In this document: piece after piece, positions 48,385-56,515 of the stretch
How positions within the stretch are numbered: position 1 is the first letter of the stretch
How the letters are laid out: each line of letters begins with the position of its first letter
Assembly (NCBI GenBank): GCA_025934695.1
Contig: JAICWS010000006.1
Span: forward strand, 62,001-126,000
Direction: 5' to 3'
Source: Alphaproteobacteria bacterium
GTDB taxonomy: Bacteria > Pseudomonadota > Alphaproteobacteria > Micavibrionales > UBA2020
Length of the DNA: 64,000 nt
The notes under the pieces: model-generated
Databases searched by the model: none
Told to the model about the DNA's origin: nothing
What the model saw: only the letters and a program-made list of their open reading frames with translations
Made by a program: the position numbers and the translations under genes

Positions 48385-49134
48385 ATGCCCCGCTTCCTGC
48401 CGAAGCTCTTCAATAAATCTTCCGAAACGCCGGAAGGACGTCTCATCGCCGCAGCGGAAGCGGGGAAGCTTTGGCGCGTCAGGCGGCTTCTGAAAGCCGG
48501 CGTGGACGTGAACGGCAAGAACCGCGGTTGCCGCACGGCGCTGTCGGTCGCGGCGTCGAAAGGCCAGGAAAAAGTCGTCACGGCGCTGCTCAAAGCGGGT
48601 GCGAATACCGAAGCAGGTCATGACATCATGGGGCGCACCGCGCTTGGACTCGCGGCGGAAGCGGGACATACCGGGGTCGTGCGCCAACTCGTGGCGGCCG
48701 GCGCGGACATCGATGCGGCGACATCCAACGGCATGACCGTGCTGCATTACGCCATCTTTTACCAGCACCGCGACATCGCGCACATGCTTGTCGACGCGGG
48801 CGCGCGGCTTTCGACCCTCAATTCATCCAACCAGTCGCCGTTGCATTACGCGGTGAACTTTTGCGCCGATGTCGCCATCTCTATGGTGCAAAAGGGAGCG
48901 GACCTCGCCCCGCGCGACAGCGACGGTCTGACGGCGCTCGAGCTCGCGCAGCAATGCGGGATCGACGATGTCGTTGCCGCCATAAGCGCGCGCCTGGAGC
49001 GGGAAGCCGCCGCCCGCGCCGAACGGGAAAAGGAAACCGCGCGCGACGCGGCCGCGAAGGAAGCGGCCATTGCATCCGCTGGCACTTTGCAGCGCCCCAT
49101 TGCCGTGGGCAAACCGCTTGCTTTCAAGAAATAA
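48385..49134 (+). CDS. Ankyrin-repeat protein with conserved C-terminal PLAFK tail
   Basis: A 249-residue protein with five ankyrin repeats at about 17-185 (RLIAAAEAGKLWRVRRLLKAGVDVNGKN, TALSVAASKGQEKVVTALLKAGANTEAG, TALGLAAEAGHTGVVRQLVAAGADIDAAT and others). A charged helix (about 190-230, Glu/Ala/Arg-rich) leads to TLQRPIAVGKPLAFKK, the tail motif ending exactly at the C-terminus. No signal peptide. First of three tandem ankyrin genes, each with its own promoter. Confidence 0.88.
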   Translation: MPRFLPKLFNKSSETPEGRLIAAAEAGKLWRVRRLLKAGVDVNGKNRGCRTALSVAASKGQEKVVTALLKAGANTEAGHDIMGRTALGLAAEAGHTGVVRQLVAAGADIDAATSNGMTVLHYAIFYQHRDIAHMLVDAGARLSTLNSSNQSPLHYAVNFCADVAISMVQKGADLAPRDSDGLTALELAQQCGIDDVVAAISARLEREAAARAEREKETARDAAAKEAAIASAGTLQRPIAVGKPLAFKK

Positions 49135-49153
49135 ACGCAACCCTCCAAATTTA

Positions 49154-49182
49154 TTGACAGTGGCTCGCGGATCAGGTATTTT
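49154..49182 (+). promoter_or_regulatory. Promoter of the second ankyrin gene
   Basis: TTGACA (49154-49159) and TATTTT (49177-49182), spacer 17 bases, followed by TCATAATTCC. The same -10/CATAAT arrangement is seen before the third gene. Confidence 0.65.
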
Positions 49183-49219
49183 TCATAATTCCGTCAATTT
49201 CCCTGCTATTGCGGTGATC

Positions 49220-49987
49220 ATGAGCGTCGCGGCCAAAAATTTTAATGTTTCCAGTGATTTAGACGAAAAGAGGCGCGTCAACGAGGCCCTGCGTGCCGCC
49301 GCCATTCAGGGCGATGTGCCCCGCATGCAGCGTCAGCTCAACGCGGGGGCGGATATCGACTATCCGGATGTGAACAAGCTTCCGCCGCTTTATTTCGCGG
49401 CCATGGGTCTGCACCTGGAGGCGGTGAAGTTCCTGCTCGACAAGGGCGCCAAAGTCGACGGCGGCATTGCCGCCAACCTGCCGGACACGGCATTGATCCA
49501 GATGAGCGGGACCGAAGAGGGTCTGCCGATGATGAAGCTGCTCCTCACCTATCATGCCGACATCAACGCGCGGAACCATGCCGGTCGCACCGCGTTGAAC
49601 GAAGCGCTGCAACTCGCACGCGAAGACGCCGCGCTTTATTTGATCGAACAGGGCGCCGATCCCAATATCGCCGACAAGGAAGGCATGACGCCGCTGATGG
49701 CCGCATTGAAGAAGAACCTGCGCCAGGCCGCCTTGTATCTCGTTAAACATGGCGCTGACTTTGAAAGCGCGAAACTATTCAACGCGAGCATCCGCGACAA
49801 TACGCGCACGAAGGGCTGGCAAGAGGTGGTCGCAGCGATAGATGAGACCATACAGCGCCGCGAGGACGAGCGCGTCCGCAAGATCGAGGAGGCCCGCGCG
49901 GCTTTCGAGGCCGACATGGCGGCCGCGCCCATCCTGCAGCACCGCATGCAGGTCGGCCGGCCGATCATCCTCAAATCCCGGCATTGA
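49220..49987 (+). CDS. Ankyrin-repeat protein with conserved C-terminal tail
   Basis: A 255-residue protein. ATG 49220 (MSVAAKNFNVSS) is chosen because it lies downstream of the predicted transcription start; earlier in-frame codons precede the promoter. Four to five ankyrin repeats cover about 20-190 (ALRAAAIQGDVPRMQRQLNAGADIDYPD, PLYFAAMGLHLEAVKFLLDKGAKVDGG, TALNEALQLAREDAALYLIEQGADPNIADKEGMTPLMAAL). A charged helix (RREDERVRKIEEARAAFEADMAAA) leads to PILQHRMQVGRPIILKSRH, the shared tail with Ile for Leu. Confidence 0.86.
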   Translation: MSVAAKNFNVSSDLDEKRRVNEALRAAAIQGDVPRMQRQLNAGADIDYPDVNKLPPLYFAAMGLHLEAVKFLLDKGAKVDGGIAANLPDTALIQMSGTEEGLPMMKLLLTYHADINARNHAGRTALNEALQLAREDAALYLIEQGADPNIADKEGMTPLMAALKKNLRQAALYLVKHGADFESAKLFNASIRDNTRTKGWQEVVAAIDETIQRREDERVRKIEEARAAFEADMAAAPILQHRMQVGRPIILKSRH

Positions 49988-50012
49988 CATTCCCCCTAAA
50001 ACTGTGTATTTT
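49984..50012 (+). promoter_or_regulatory. Promoter of the third ankyrin gene, -35 box over the previous stop codon
   Basis: TTGACA (49984-49989) contains the TGA stop of the second ankyrin gene (49985-49987). After 17 bases comes TATTTT (50007-50012), then CATAATCC. Confidence 0.7.
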
Positions 50013-50045
50013 CATAATCCATTTTAAACAGATGCAGTTTTTGCA

Positions 50046-50819
50046 ATGTCGGTACTTACGAAGATATTCAGCGCGGTCAGCCGCAAGCCCGAACAGGTCC
50101 TGAAGAACGAGGCCCTGCGCAAGGCCGCGATCAAGGGGAAGCTCGACCGCGTCCGCAGGCTCCTCGATGACGGGGCTGATGTCGACTGCCGCGACGTCAA
50201 CCAGCTGACGCCGCTGTACTTCGCCGCGAGCCATGGCTTCAACGACATCTGCCGCCTGTTGCTGGAACGCGGCGCCGATCCGAACGTCGGAAAATCGGGC
50301 GACATCGAGGGCAGTGCCCTGACGCAGGCGGCCGTCTGGGGCCATTTCGACACCGTGAAAACTCTTATCGAATTCAAGGCGGACCCGAATGCGACCGGTT
50401 ACGAGCGGCGCAACGCGCTGCACGAAGCAATCTGGAAGGGTCATGCGGATATGGCGAAGTTCCTGATCGAGGCGGGCGCGGCGACGAACGGCAAAAGCCG
50501 CCTCGGCGCGACGCCGTTCCACGATGCGATCGCGAACGGCATGCATGGCACGGCCTTGGAGCTCGCACGTCACGGCGCCGATGTCGACGCCAGGAACGAC
50601 CAGGGCATCACGGTGCGCGACAAGGCGGCGGAAAAGGGCTGGACCGACCTTGCCGACGCCGCCGATCAATACCGCCGCGACCAGGAAGCGGCGAAGGCCC
50701 GCGCCATCGAGGACGAGCGCCGCCGCAAGGAGGCACTGGCCGCGGCTATCCAGAACGCGCCCGTTCTGCAAAGCGATCTTGTGGTAAAGAAGCCGCTGGC
50801 TTTCAAGAACACACCGTAA
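50046..50819 (+). CDS. Ankyrin-repeat protein with conserved C-terminal PLAFK tail
   Basis: A 257-residue protein with about five ankyrin repeats at 20-195 (ALRKAAIKGKLDRVRRLLDDGADVDCRDVNQLTPLYFAASHGFNDICRLLLERGADPNVG in two units, then three more). A charged helix with EDERRRKEALAAAIQNA precedes PVLQSDLVVKKPLAFKNTP. The N-terminal half is clearly related to the preceding gene (both have DVN-L-PLYFAA), so the pair probably arose by duplication. No strong ribosome site is visible. Confidence 0.86.
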   Translation: MSVLTKIFSAVSRKPEQVLKNEALRKAAIKGKLDRVRRLLDDGADVDCRDVNQLTPLYFAASHGFNDICRLLLERGADPNVGKSGDIEGSALTQAAVWGHFDTVKTLIEFKADPNATGYERRNALHEAIWKGHADMAKFLIEAGAATNGKSRLGATPFHDAIANGMHGTALELARHGADVDARNDQGITVRDKAAEKGWTDLADAADQYRRDQEAAKARAIEDERRRKEALAAAIQNAPVLQSDLVVKKPLAFKNTP

Positions 50820-50910
50820 ACATCAAGGCCTCCCGCGAAGGCTTAACCGCGGCGTGCGGCTGTTGTATAATGACGGTCAGCCGCCGTATTCTCAAAACCG
50901 GATTTCATTC

Positions 50911-51606
50911 ATGCGCCGAATTTTCCTTGCTCTTGCCTTTATCACATTCTTTTCTGTGTCCGCGCGCGCCGTCGACCTGATGACGGAGCTTCCCGACCTC
51001 GAGAAGAAGGCGGAAAAAGGCGATGCGCAGGCGCAGTTCGACACCGGCATGCGCTATGCCATGGGGCGCGGCACCGCCATCGATTACGCGAAGGCGACCG
51101 AATGGTTCCGCAAAGCGGCCGAGCAGGGTCTCGTCTCCGCTGAATTCAATCTTGGGGTCTCCTACGATCTCGGGCGCGGCGTGAAGCAGGATTATTCCGA
51201 GGCGATGAAATGGTACGGCAAGGCAGCCGAACAGAATTTCGCGCAGGCCGAAAACAACATCGGCGACCTGTATGAGCACGGGCAAGGCGTCAAGCAGGAT
51301 TACACGGAAGCCGCCAAATGGTATCGCAAGGCGGTCAACCAGGGCAACCATGTCGCGCAGTCGAGCCTCGGGCTGCTGTATTACAAAGGCGACGGCGTGA
51401 AGCAGGATTATGCCGAGGCTTACTTCTGGCTCGAGCTCGGCATGAAAGACCTGTCGCAGTATGAAGACTCGGAAATCGCCGGCATCAAAAAAGCCCATGC
51501 GGACTGCGAAAAGTACCTGAAGCCCGGCGAAATCGCGGCGATCAAAAAGCGCGCCCAAACGTGGAAACCGCCTGCCGCGGAAAAGCCGGAACCGCCGAAA
51601 AAATAA
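50911..51606 (+). CDS. Secreted Sel1-repeat protein
   Basis: A 231-residue protein with a signal peptide (MRRIFLALAFITFFSVSARA); ATG 50911 fits it. Four Sel1-like repeats follow at about 35-185 (AQFDTGMRYAMGRGTAIDYAKATEWFRKAAEQG, AEFNLGVSYDLGRGVKQDYSEAMKWYGKAAEQN, and two more). The C-terminus is Lys/Pro-rich. Sel1 proteins are protein-interaction scaffolds; in Legionella some take part in host interaction. It lies within the ankyrin cluster but has a Sec signal and lacks the shared tail. Confidence 0.88.
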   Translation: MRRIFLALAFITFFSVSARAVDLMTELPDLEKKAEKGDAQAQFDTGMRYAMGRGTAIDYAKATEWFRKAAEQGLVSAEFNLGVSYDLGRGVKQDYSEAMKWYGKAAEQNFAQAENNIGDLYEHGQGVKQDYTEAAKWYRKAVNQGNHVAQSSLGLLYYKGDGVKQDYAEAYFWLELGMKDLSQYEDSEIAGIKKAHADCEKYLKPGEIAAIKKRAQTWKPPAAEKPEPPKK

Positions 51607-51703
51607 ACTTCAGGTTCATTTCAAAAAGTTCGTTCACCCCCTATCATCCCCTCCCCGCAGGGCGGAGGGCATAAAGGAAGCTATGAATTTTTGAGGTCGG
51701 CTG

Positions 51704-52501
51704 CTATTGCACAGGGCGGCTCAGCCGCAACCGCTTGAGCGGTTTGACGGGCGCCGCCGCGCCCGCGGTCATGCTGTCGATGGTGGCGGTGATGGCCGCT
51801 TGTTCCGCGGCCTTGCGCCGCTCGTCGGCCAGGCGCGCGTCGAGAGCGGCCTTTTCCTTCGCCTGTGCCGAACGCAGCGCGTCATATTCGTTTTTCACGC
51901 GGCCAAGATATTCTTGCATCTCACGGCTGCGCGCCAGCATGTCGGCGGTCACGCCGTTGGATTTACGGATGCCGATGTCGGCGCCCTTGTGGACCAGCAG
52001 CTTGATCGCTTGCCTATTGTCCGCCATCGCCGCCAGCATCAGCGGCGTAAAATCATTACACACGGCGTTGATGTCGGCTTTCTTCGCGGTCATCTTGCGC
52101 AAGAGCGGCTCGTGTCCGTCGGACACGGCCAAGTGGAACGCCGTCTGACCGAGCCCGTCGCGCGCATTCACATCGGCGCCCTTGTCGACCAGTGTCTCCG
52201 CCACGTCCTCGTCGTTCATCATCAGGCAGCGGTGCAGCGGCCGCATGTCGCTGCATTTCGGATCGGGATGCTCGATGTCGGCGCCCGCGGCGATCAGCAA
52301 TTTCGCCGCCTTGGGCCGGGGTTGTTCGACGGCGAGATTCAGGGCGCTGCGGCCCTTGTCGTCCGACCAGTTGGCGGCTTGGGGATAGTATTTCAGGATT
52401 TTCGCGACATAGGCGGCATTGTCCTGCTCGATCGCTTCCGCGAAATCGAAAGCGTCAAAGGCGGGGGTAAACAGCTTTTTGGCGAGGGCTTTGAGCTCCA
52501 T
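51704..52501 (-). CDS. Ankyrin-repeat protein with diverged C-terminal tail
   Basis: A 265-residue protein with four ankyrin repeats at about 45-180 (RSALNLAVEQPRPKAAKLLIAAGADIEHPD, RPLHRCLMMNDEDVAETLVDKGADVNARD, TAFHLAVSDGHEPLLRKMTAKKADINAV). A long charged helix (about 195-240, ALRSAQAKEKAALDARLADE) precedes APVKPLKRLRLSRPVQ. The tail keeps the basic/hydrophobic alternation (KPLKRLRL) but in a rearranged form. It has a clear promoter, and GGATGAAAG before the ATG. Divergent from gcrA. Confidence 0.82.
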   Translation of the reverse strand: MELKALAKKLFTPAFDAFDFAEAIEQDNAAYVAKILKYYPQAANWSDDKGRSALNLAVEQPRPKAAKLLIAAGADIEHPDPKCSDMRPLHRCLMMNDEDVAETLVDKGADVNARDGLGQTAFHLAVSDGHEPLLRKMTAKKADINAVCNDFTPLMLAAMADNRQAIKLLVHKGADIGIRKSNGVTADMLARSREMQEYLGRVKNEYDALRSAQAKEKAALDARLADERRKAAEQAAITATIDSMTAGAAAPVKPLKRLRLSRPVQ

Positions 52502-52535
52502 GATCTTTCATCCGCAGCGGACAACATTGGAGGCG

Positions 52536-52564
52536 AATATACGCCCTGAAAAAAGTTATGTCAA
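52536..52564 (-). promoter_or_regulatory. Promoter of the 51704-52501 ankyrin gene
   Basis: TTGACA (52559-52564) and TATATT (52536-52541) on the minus strand, spacer 17 bases. Confidence 0.7.
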
Positions 52565-52606
52565 ATAAAGAGGTGCTTGTCATGCGTCTATTTTGAGCGA
52601 TACGCG

Positions 52607-52635
52607 CTTTCCTTGCTCCGAATCAGTGCTATATT
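52607..52635 (+). promoter_or_regulatory. gcrA promoter with GANTC methylation site
   Basis: TATATT (52630-52635) is a good -10; the -35 (CTTTCC) is poor. GAATC (52620-52624), a CcrM GANTC site, lies between them, the arrangement typical of methylation-sensitive, GcrA-controlled promoters. Autoregulation is inferred. Confidence 0.45.
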
Positions 52636-52682
52636 CACGTGTAGGGTGAATTCCAACGTTATGAAATTTCAGGATTAATTCA

Positions 52683-53261
52683 ATGAGCTGGACCGACGAG
52701 CGCATCGCGCTTCTCAAAAAAATGTGGAAAGAAGGCAAGAGCGCGGCGGAAATCGCCAAGACGCTCGGCAAAGGCGTGACACGTAATGCCGTCATCGGCA
52801 AGGCGCACCGCATGGGCCTGTCGGGCCGTCCGTCGCCGATCAAAAAGCCAGCTCCCGCCCCCAAGAAGGAAGGCGCTGCACAAGCCGCGCCGCGCAAGGA
52901 GCCCAAGGAAGTCAAAAAAGCCGCCGCACCGGCCGGCAAGGCCAATCCCGCGCTCGCCAAGGAAGCCGAAGAGCTGAAGAAGATCGAGAAAGAGATCGTC
53001 CCACCCGGCGGCGGCGTGTCGCTGCTCGAACTCACCGAGCGCATGTGCAAATGGCCCATCGGCGACCCGCGCGAAGCCGATTTCACCTTCTGCGGCCGCG
53101 GCATCCGTCAGGGCACGCCCTATTGCCACGACCATGCGTCAATGGCTTACCAGACCTCCAGCCGCAGCCGCGGTCCTGCCGCCGTTGCCGTCGCGAACGA
53201 CAAAGTCACCGTCGAGGACGCCCCCGAAGCGCCGGACGCCGAAGAGGAAGAAGTCGCTTAA
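52683..53261 (+). CDS. gcrA: GcrA cell-cycle regulator
   Basis: A 192-residue transcription factor restricted to Alphaproteobacteria, which binds sigma-70 and methylated GANTC promoters. The N-terminal helix-turn-helix MSWTDERIALLKKMWKEGKSAAEIAKTLGKGVTRNAVIGKAHRMGL is diagnostic. A Lys/Ala/Pro-rich linker follows, then the conserved sigma-interacting region (LLELTERMCKWPIGDP, FCGRGIRQGTPYCHDHASMAY). AGGA lies before the ATG. Its last four bases overlap the convergent DraG-like gene. Confidence 0.95.
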   Translation: MSWTDERIALLKKMWKEGKSAAEIAKTLGKGVTRNAVIGKAHRMGLSGRPSPIKKPAPAPKKEGAAQAAPRKEPKEVKKAAAPAGKANPALAKEAEELKKIEKEIVPPGGGVSLLELTERMCKWPIGDPREADFTFCGRGIRQGTPYCHDHASMAYQTSSRSRGPAAVAVANDKVTVEDAPEAPDAEEEEVA

Positions 53262-54424
53262 AGACAGAACTTCGGCAGCTTGCGCGGGCGCACTTTGACG
53301 TCCGGCGCGATAATATCGCTTAAATCATCCGCCATCTTCTCAATATCAGCGCGTTGGACCAGCGTGCTCAGCCAGTCTTTCGGAATGATATTCGTTCCGT
53401 AGCGCGTGCCCAGTACATTGCCGACGATGGCGCCGACGGAATCGCTGTCGCCGCTGTGGCTGACGGACAGCGCCAAGGTAGATTTGATGCCTGCCGCATC
53501 AGGTTTCGTGGGGGATGACAGCAGCGCATAAGCCGTTTGCAGCAGTACCGGCGTGGCCAGGAACGGATTGTCGTAGCCCATCTCGCGCGGCAGCCGGTCC
53601 ATCACCTGCAGGTCACCGGGCTTTTCCGTGGCGGCCTTTTCGGCCAGCGCAAGCGCCTTCAGCGCCTTGTCGATGCCGGCGGCATAGTCGGGCTTGTTCT
53701 CGTACTTCCTCAGCACCTCGGCGGTTTTTTGCACCGCCTCAGCCATATCGACATCTTTCGCCGCATAATGGATCAGCAGCGCGACGGCCCCGGTCGCGAC
53801 GAAAGCTTCCGGATGGCCGTGGGTCAGCGCCGCGCTGTCGCAGCCGAGTTCGAAAATCTTTTCCGCAGATAAGTCGAGGAGGGCCAGCGGCGCCACGCGC
53901 ATCATGCCGCCGCAGCCGGGGTTCGGACCCTTCGTCTCCTTGCCGCGGATGAGGCAGTCGTAGTCGAGTGGCTTGTCCACCGTGCCGGGCTCGTCCTGCA
54001 TTAAGGCCGCGATGGTGCCGCGCCCGGCACCGCAATAGAACCAGAAATTCTTCGCGTTATCGGGCCATTGCATGGAAGCATCGATCTTTTTCGCCAGCGG
54101 CGCCCCGTCTTCCTGGTGCTGGCCCCAGTTCAGGTAGCCTTGCCAGAGCAAGCCACGCAGTTCCTTCCAGTCAGTGACGTCTTTCGCCAGCAGCATGGCG
54201 GCCGCTGTCGTCATGGTCATTGTCGTATCGTCGGTGATGCGCCCAGGCGGGAAGTCTTTGCCGCTGTCATAGACGTTTTTGAATTCGATGATGTTCTGCA
54301 GGCCACTGTTGCCATGCGCCGCGATGATCGTTTCAAGGTCCTTGATGCCTTCCAGCGGCGCGCCCAACGCATCGCCGCAGGCGCCGAGCAGAAAGCAGCC
54401 TTTGATCTTGTCGCGGCTGATCAT
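53258..54424 (-). CDS. ADP-ribosylglycohydrolase (DraG-like)
   Basis: A 388-residue enzyme of the ADP-ribosyl-glycohydrolase family, which removes ADP-ribose from protein side chains or small molecules using two Mg/Mn ions. Metal-site motifs: GDALGAP, RITDDTTMTM, GCGGMMRVAP, THGHPEAFVA and HSGDSDSVGAIVGN. The ATG overlaps the Nfu stop (TGATG), making it the third gene of an FNR-Nfu-DraG operon. No nitrogenase or DraT gene is seen here, so the target is unknown. Confidence 0.92.
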   Translation of the reverse strand: MISRDKIKGCFLLGACGDALGAPLEGIKDLETIIAAHGNSGLQNIIEFKNVYDSGKDFPPGRITDDTTMTMTTAAAMLLAKDVTDWKELRGLLWQGYLNWGQHQEDGAPLAKKIDASMQWPDNAKNFWFYCGAGRGTIAALMQDEPGTVDKPLDYDCLIRGKETKGPNPGCGGMMRVAPLALLDLSAEKIFELGCDSAALTHGHPEAFVATGAVALLIHYAAKDVDMAEAVQKTAEVLRKYENKPDYAAGIDKALKALALAEKAATEKPGDLQVMDRLPREMGYDNPFLATPVLLQTAYALLSSPTKPDAAGIKSTLALSVSHSGDSDSVGAIVGNVLGTRYGTNIIPKDWLSTLVQRADIEKMADDLSDIIAPDVKVRPRKLPKFCL

Positions 54425-54987
54425 CAGTTGACTGCTTTGACCTCATTGACCTCGGGCACGAAATGCTTGAGCAGATTTTCGATGCCCGATTTCAGCGTCG
54501 CGGTGGACGAGGGGCAGCCCGCGCAGGCGCCACGCATGTGGAGGTAAACCACGCCGTTATCGAAGGAGTGGAACACGATATCGCCGCCGTCCTGCGCCAC
54601 CACGGGGCGGATGCGGGTATCCAGCAGTTCTTTGATCTGTTTGACGACTTCCGTATCCTCGCCGGTGACGGATGAAGCATGGCCCGCGTCATGCAGGTGT
54701 TCATCCGCCATAACGGGCTTGCCGGTCGTGAAATGCTCCATGATCACGGCAAGTACGAGCGGCTTCAGCTGCGGCCAGCTGACTGTGTCGTTCTTGGTCA
54801 CGGTGACGAAGTCGGAACCCAGGAACACGCCGCTCACGCCGTCGAGCCTGAACAGCTGCTCGGCCAGCGGCGAGGGGGCGGCCTTCGCGGCCTCCGTGAA
54901 TTCCGCCGTGCCGCGGATCATCACCTCGCAGCCGGGCAGGAATTTGAGGCTGGCGGGGTTGGGGGTTTGTTCGGTCTGGATGAACAT
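54424..54987 (-). CDS. Nfu-type iron-sulfur cluster carrier (NifU-like)
   Basis: A 187-residue protein with an N-terminal Nfu domain (MFIQTEQTPNPASLKFLPG) and a C-terminal NifU domain with the cluster-binding CAGCPSS. It carries or delivers [4Fe-4S] clusters. Starts two bases after the FNR stop and overlaps the DraG-like gene by one base. Confidence 0.94.
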   Translation of the reverse strand: MFIQTEQTPNPASLKFLPGCEVMIRGTAEFTEAAKAAPSPLAEQLFRLDGVSGVFLGSDFVTVTKNDTVSWPQLKPLVLAVIMEHFTTGKPVMADEHLHDAGHASSVTGEDTEVVKQIKELLDTRIRPVVAQDGGDIVFHSFDNGVVYLHMRGACAGCPSSTATLKSGIENLLKHFVPEVNEVKAVN

Positions 54988-54989
54988 GG

Positions 54990-55997
54990 TTAAGGCACTC
55001 CCTTCGTTGTCGAGTACACAAAATGTAAAGCTTCCCCGGGGAAAACAAGGGGATGGATCGCATGCGCCGCCTGCGCGGCTTCAGCGAAACCGGTCAGGAT
55101 CAGTTTCAGTTTTTTTGGGTAGGTCGCAATATCGCCGACCGCGAAAATACCGGGTACATTGGTCGCCCCTGTCGACGGATCGACCGGGATATGATGCTGG
55201 TCGACCTTCACGCCCCATTTCTCGACCGGGCCCAGCTGCGGGGTGATGCCGAAGAAGGGGAGCAGTACGTCGGCCGCGAGTGTTTTTTCCTTGCCGTCGA
55301 GGTCCGCGACCGTCACGGCTTCCAGCTTGCCGCATTCGCCTTTGAGCCCGTGCAGCTGGTAGGGAATGACCATCTCGATCTTGCCGGCGCCCGCGAGCTT
55401 GTGCAGCTTGTCGACGGATTCCGGCGCCGCACGGAATTTGTCGCGGCGGTGGACAAAGTAAATCTTCTTCGCCAGTTCCGCTAATGAAATAGCCCAGTCG
55501 ACCGCGCTGTCGCCGCCACCCGCGATGACCAGCGTTTTGTCCAGGAAATCCTGGCGCGATTTGACCATGTAGAAGATCGACTTGCCTTCGTATTCAGCGA
55601 GGTCTTTCAACGGCGGCTTGTTGGGTCCGAAGGAGCCCGCGCCGCCCGCGATGATGACGGCCCTGCACAAAATCGTGGCGCCGCCCGAGGTCGCGACTTC
55701 GAAGCCTTGGTCGCGCTGCCAGACGTCGGTCGCCTGCTGGTTCAGGTGATAGACGGGGTGGAAAGGCTTGGCTTGTTCTTCCAGCCGCTCGATCAGCGCG
55801 CCCGCGTCGATGCGCGGATAGCCGGGAATGTCGAAGATCGGTTTTTCAGGGTACAGCGCCGTGCACTGGCCACCGGTTTGCTCCAGGCTGTCGATGACAT
55901 GGCATTTCATTTTCAGCATGCCGCATTCGAACACCGCGAAGAGGCCGACAGGCCCCGCGCCGATGATGACGACATCTGTTTTATGTGCTTTTTCCAC
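54990..55997 (-). CDS. Ferredoxin/flavodoxin-NADP+ reductase, thioredoxin-reductase-like
   Basis: A 335-residue flavoprotein of the YumC-type FNR family. The FAD motif is VVIIGAGPVGLFAVFECGM, and the NADP motif is VIAGGGDSAVDWAISLAE; GIFAVGDIATYPKKLKLILTGFAEAAQAA closes the FAD site. No CxxC disulfide is present at the active position, which separates it from thioredoxin reductase. First gene of the FNR-Nfu-DraG operon, divergent from tsaE. Confidence 0.93.
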   Translation of the reverse strand: MEKAHKTDVVIIGAGPVGLFAVFECGMLKMKCHVIDSLEQTGGQCTALYPEKPIFDIPGYPRIDAGALIERLEEQAKPFHPVYHLNQQATDVWQRDQGFEVATSGGATILCRAVIIAGGAGSFGPNKPPLKDLAEYEGKSIFYMVKSRQDFLDKTLVIAGGGDSAVDWAISLAELAKKIYFVHRRDKFRAAPESVDKLHKLAGAGKIEMVIPYQLHGLKGECGKLEAVTVADLDGKEKTLAADVLLPFFGITPQLGPVEKWGVKVDQHHIPVDPSTGATNVPGIFAVGDIATYPKKLKLILTGFAEAAQAAHAIHPLVFPGEALHFVYSTTKGVP

Positions 55998-56044
55998 GCC
56001 GTTCCTCTATAGTGGCTCTGAGAATTACCACAATATGGCTAACG

Positions 56045-56515
56045 ATGTCACCTGAGACGATTCATATTGAGAGCGAGACCGCGCTCCACCAATTGGCGGC
56101 GCGTCTGGCGAAGGATTTGAAGGCGGGGGATGTCGTGGTGCTGGAAGGGGACCTGGGCGCCGGCAAGACCAGTTTCGCGCGTGGGCTCATAAATGCGCTG
56201 GCCCCCGTGGAGGAAGAAGTGCCGAGCCCTACCTTCACGCTGGTGCAGGTTTACGATGCGCAGGAGCCGGCGATCTGGCATTTTGACCTGTATCGCATTG
56301 AAAAGCCGGAGGATATTCCCGAGCTGGGCTGGGACGAGGCGCGTCGGGCCGGCGTGGCGCTGGTCGAATGGCCGGAAAGACTGGGTACACTTTTGCCGAA
56401 GGATAGGCTAGAAATAAGCATCGAATTCGGACGAGATTCTGAAAACTCGCGGGACGTCACCCTGACCCCGCATGGTAACTGGCGCGCGCGCCACGAAGAG
56501 GTAGCTCATGGCTAA
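56045..56515 (+). CDS. tsaE: tRNA t6A synthesis ATPase TsaE
   Basis: A 156-residue P-loop protein needed for N6-threonylcarbamoyladenosine in tRNA. Walker A is EGDLGAGKTSFARGL; PSPTFTLVQVYD and the HFDLYRIEKPEDIPELGWDEA segment are family signatures. ATG 56045 (MSPETIHIES) is the likely start. Overlaps murU by eight bases. Confidence 0.93.
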   Translation: MSPETIHIESETALHQLAARLAKDLKAGDVVVLEGDLGAGKTSFARGLINALAPVEEEVPSPTFTLVQVYDAQEPAIWHFDLYRIEKPEDIPELGWDEARRAGVALVEWPERLGTLLPKDRLEISIEFGRDSENSRDVTLTPHGNWRARHEEVAHG

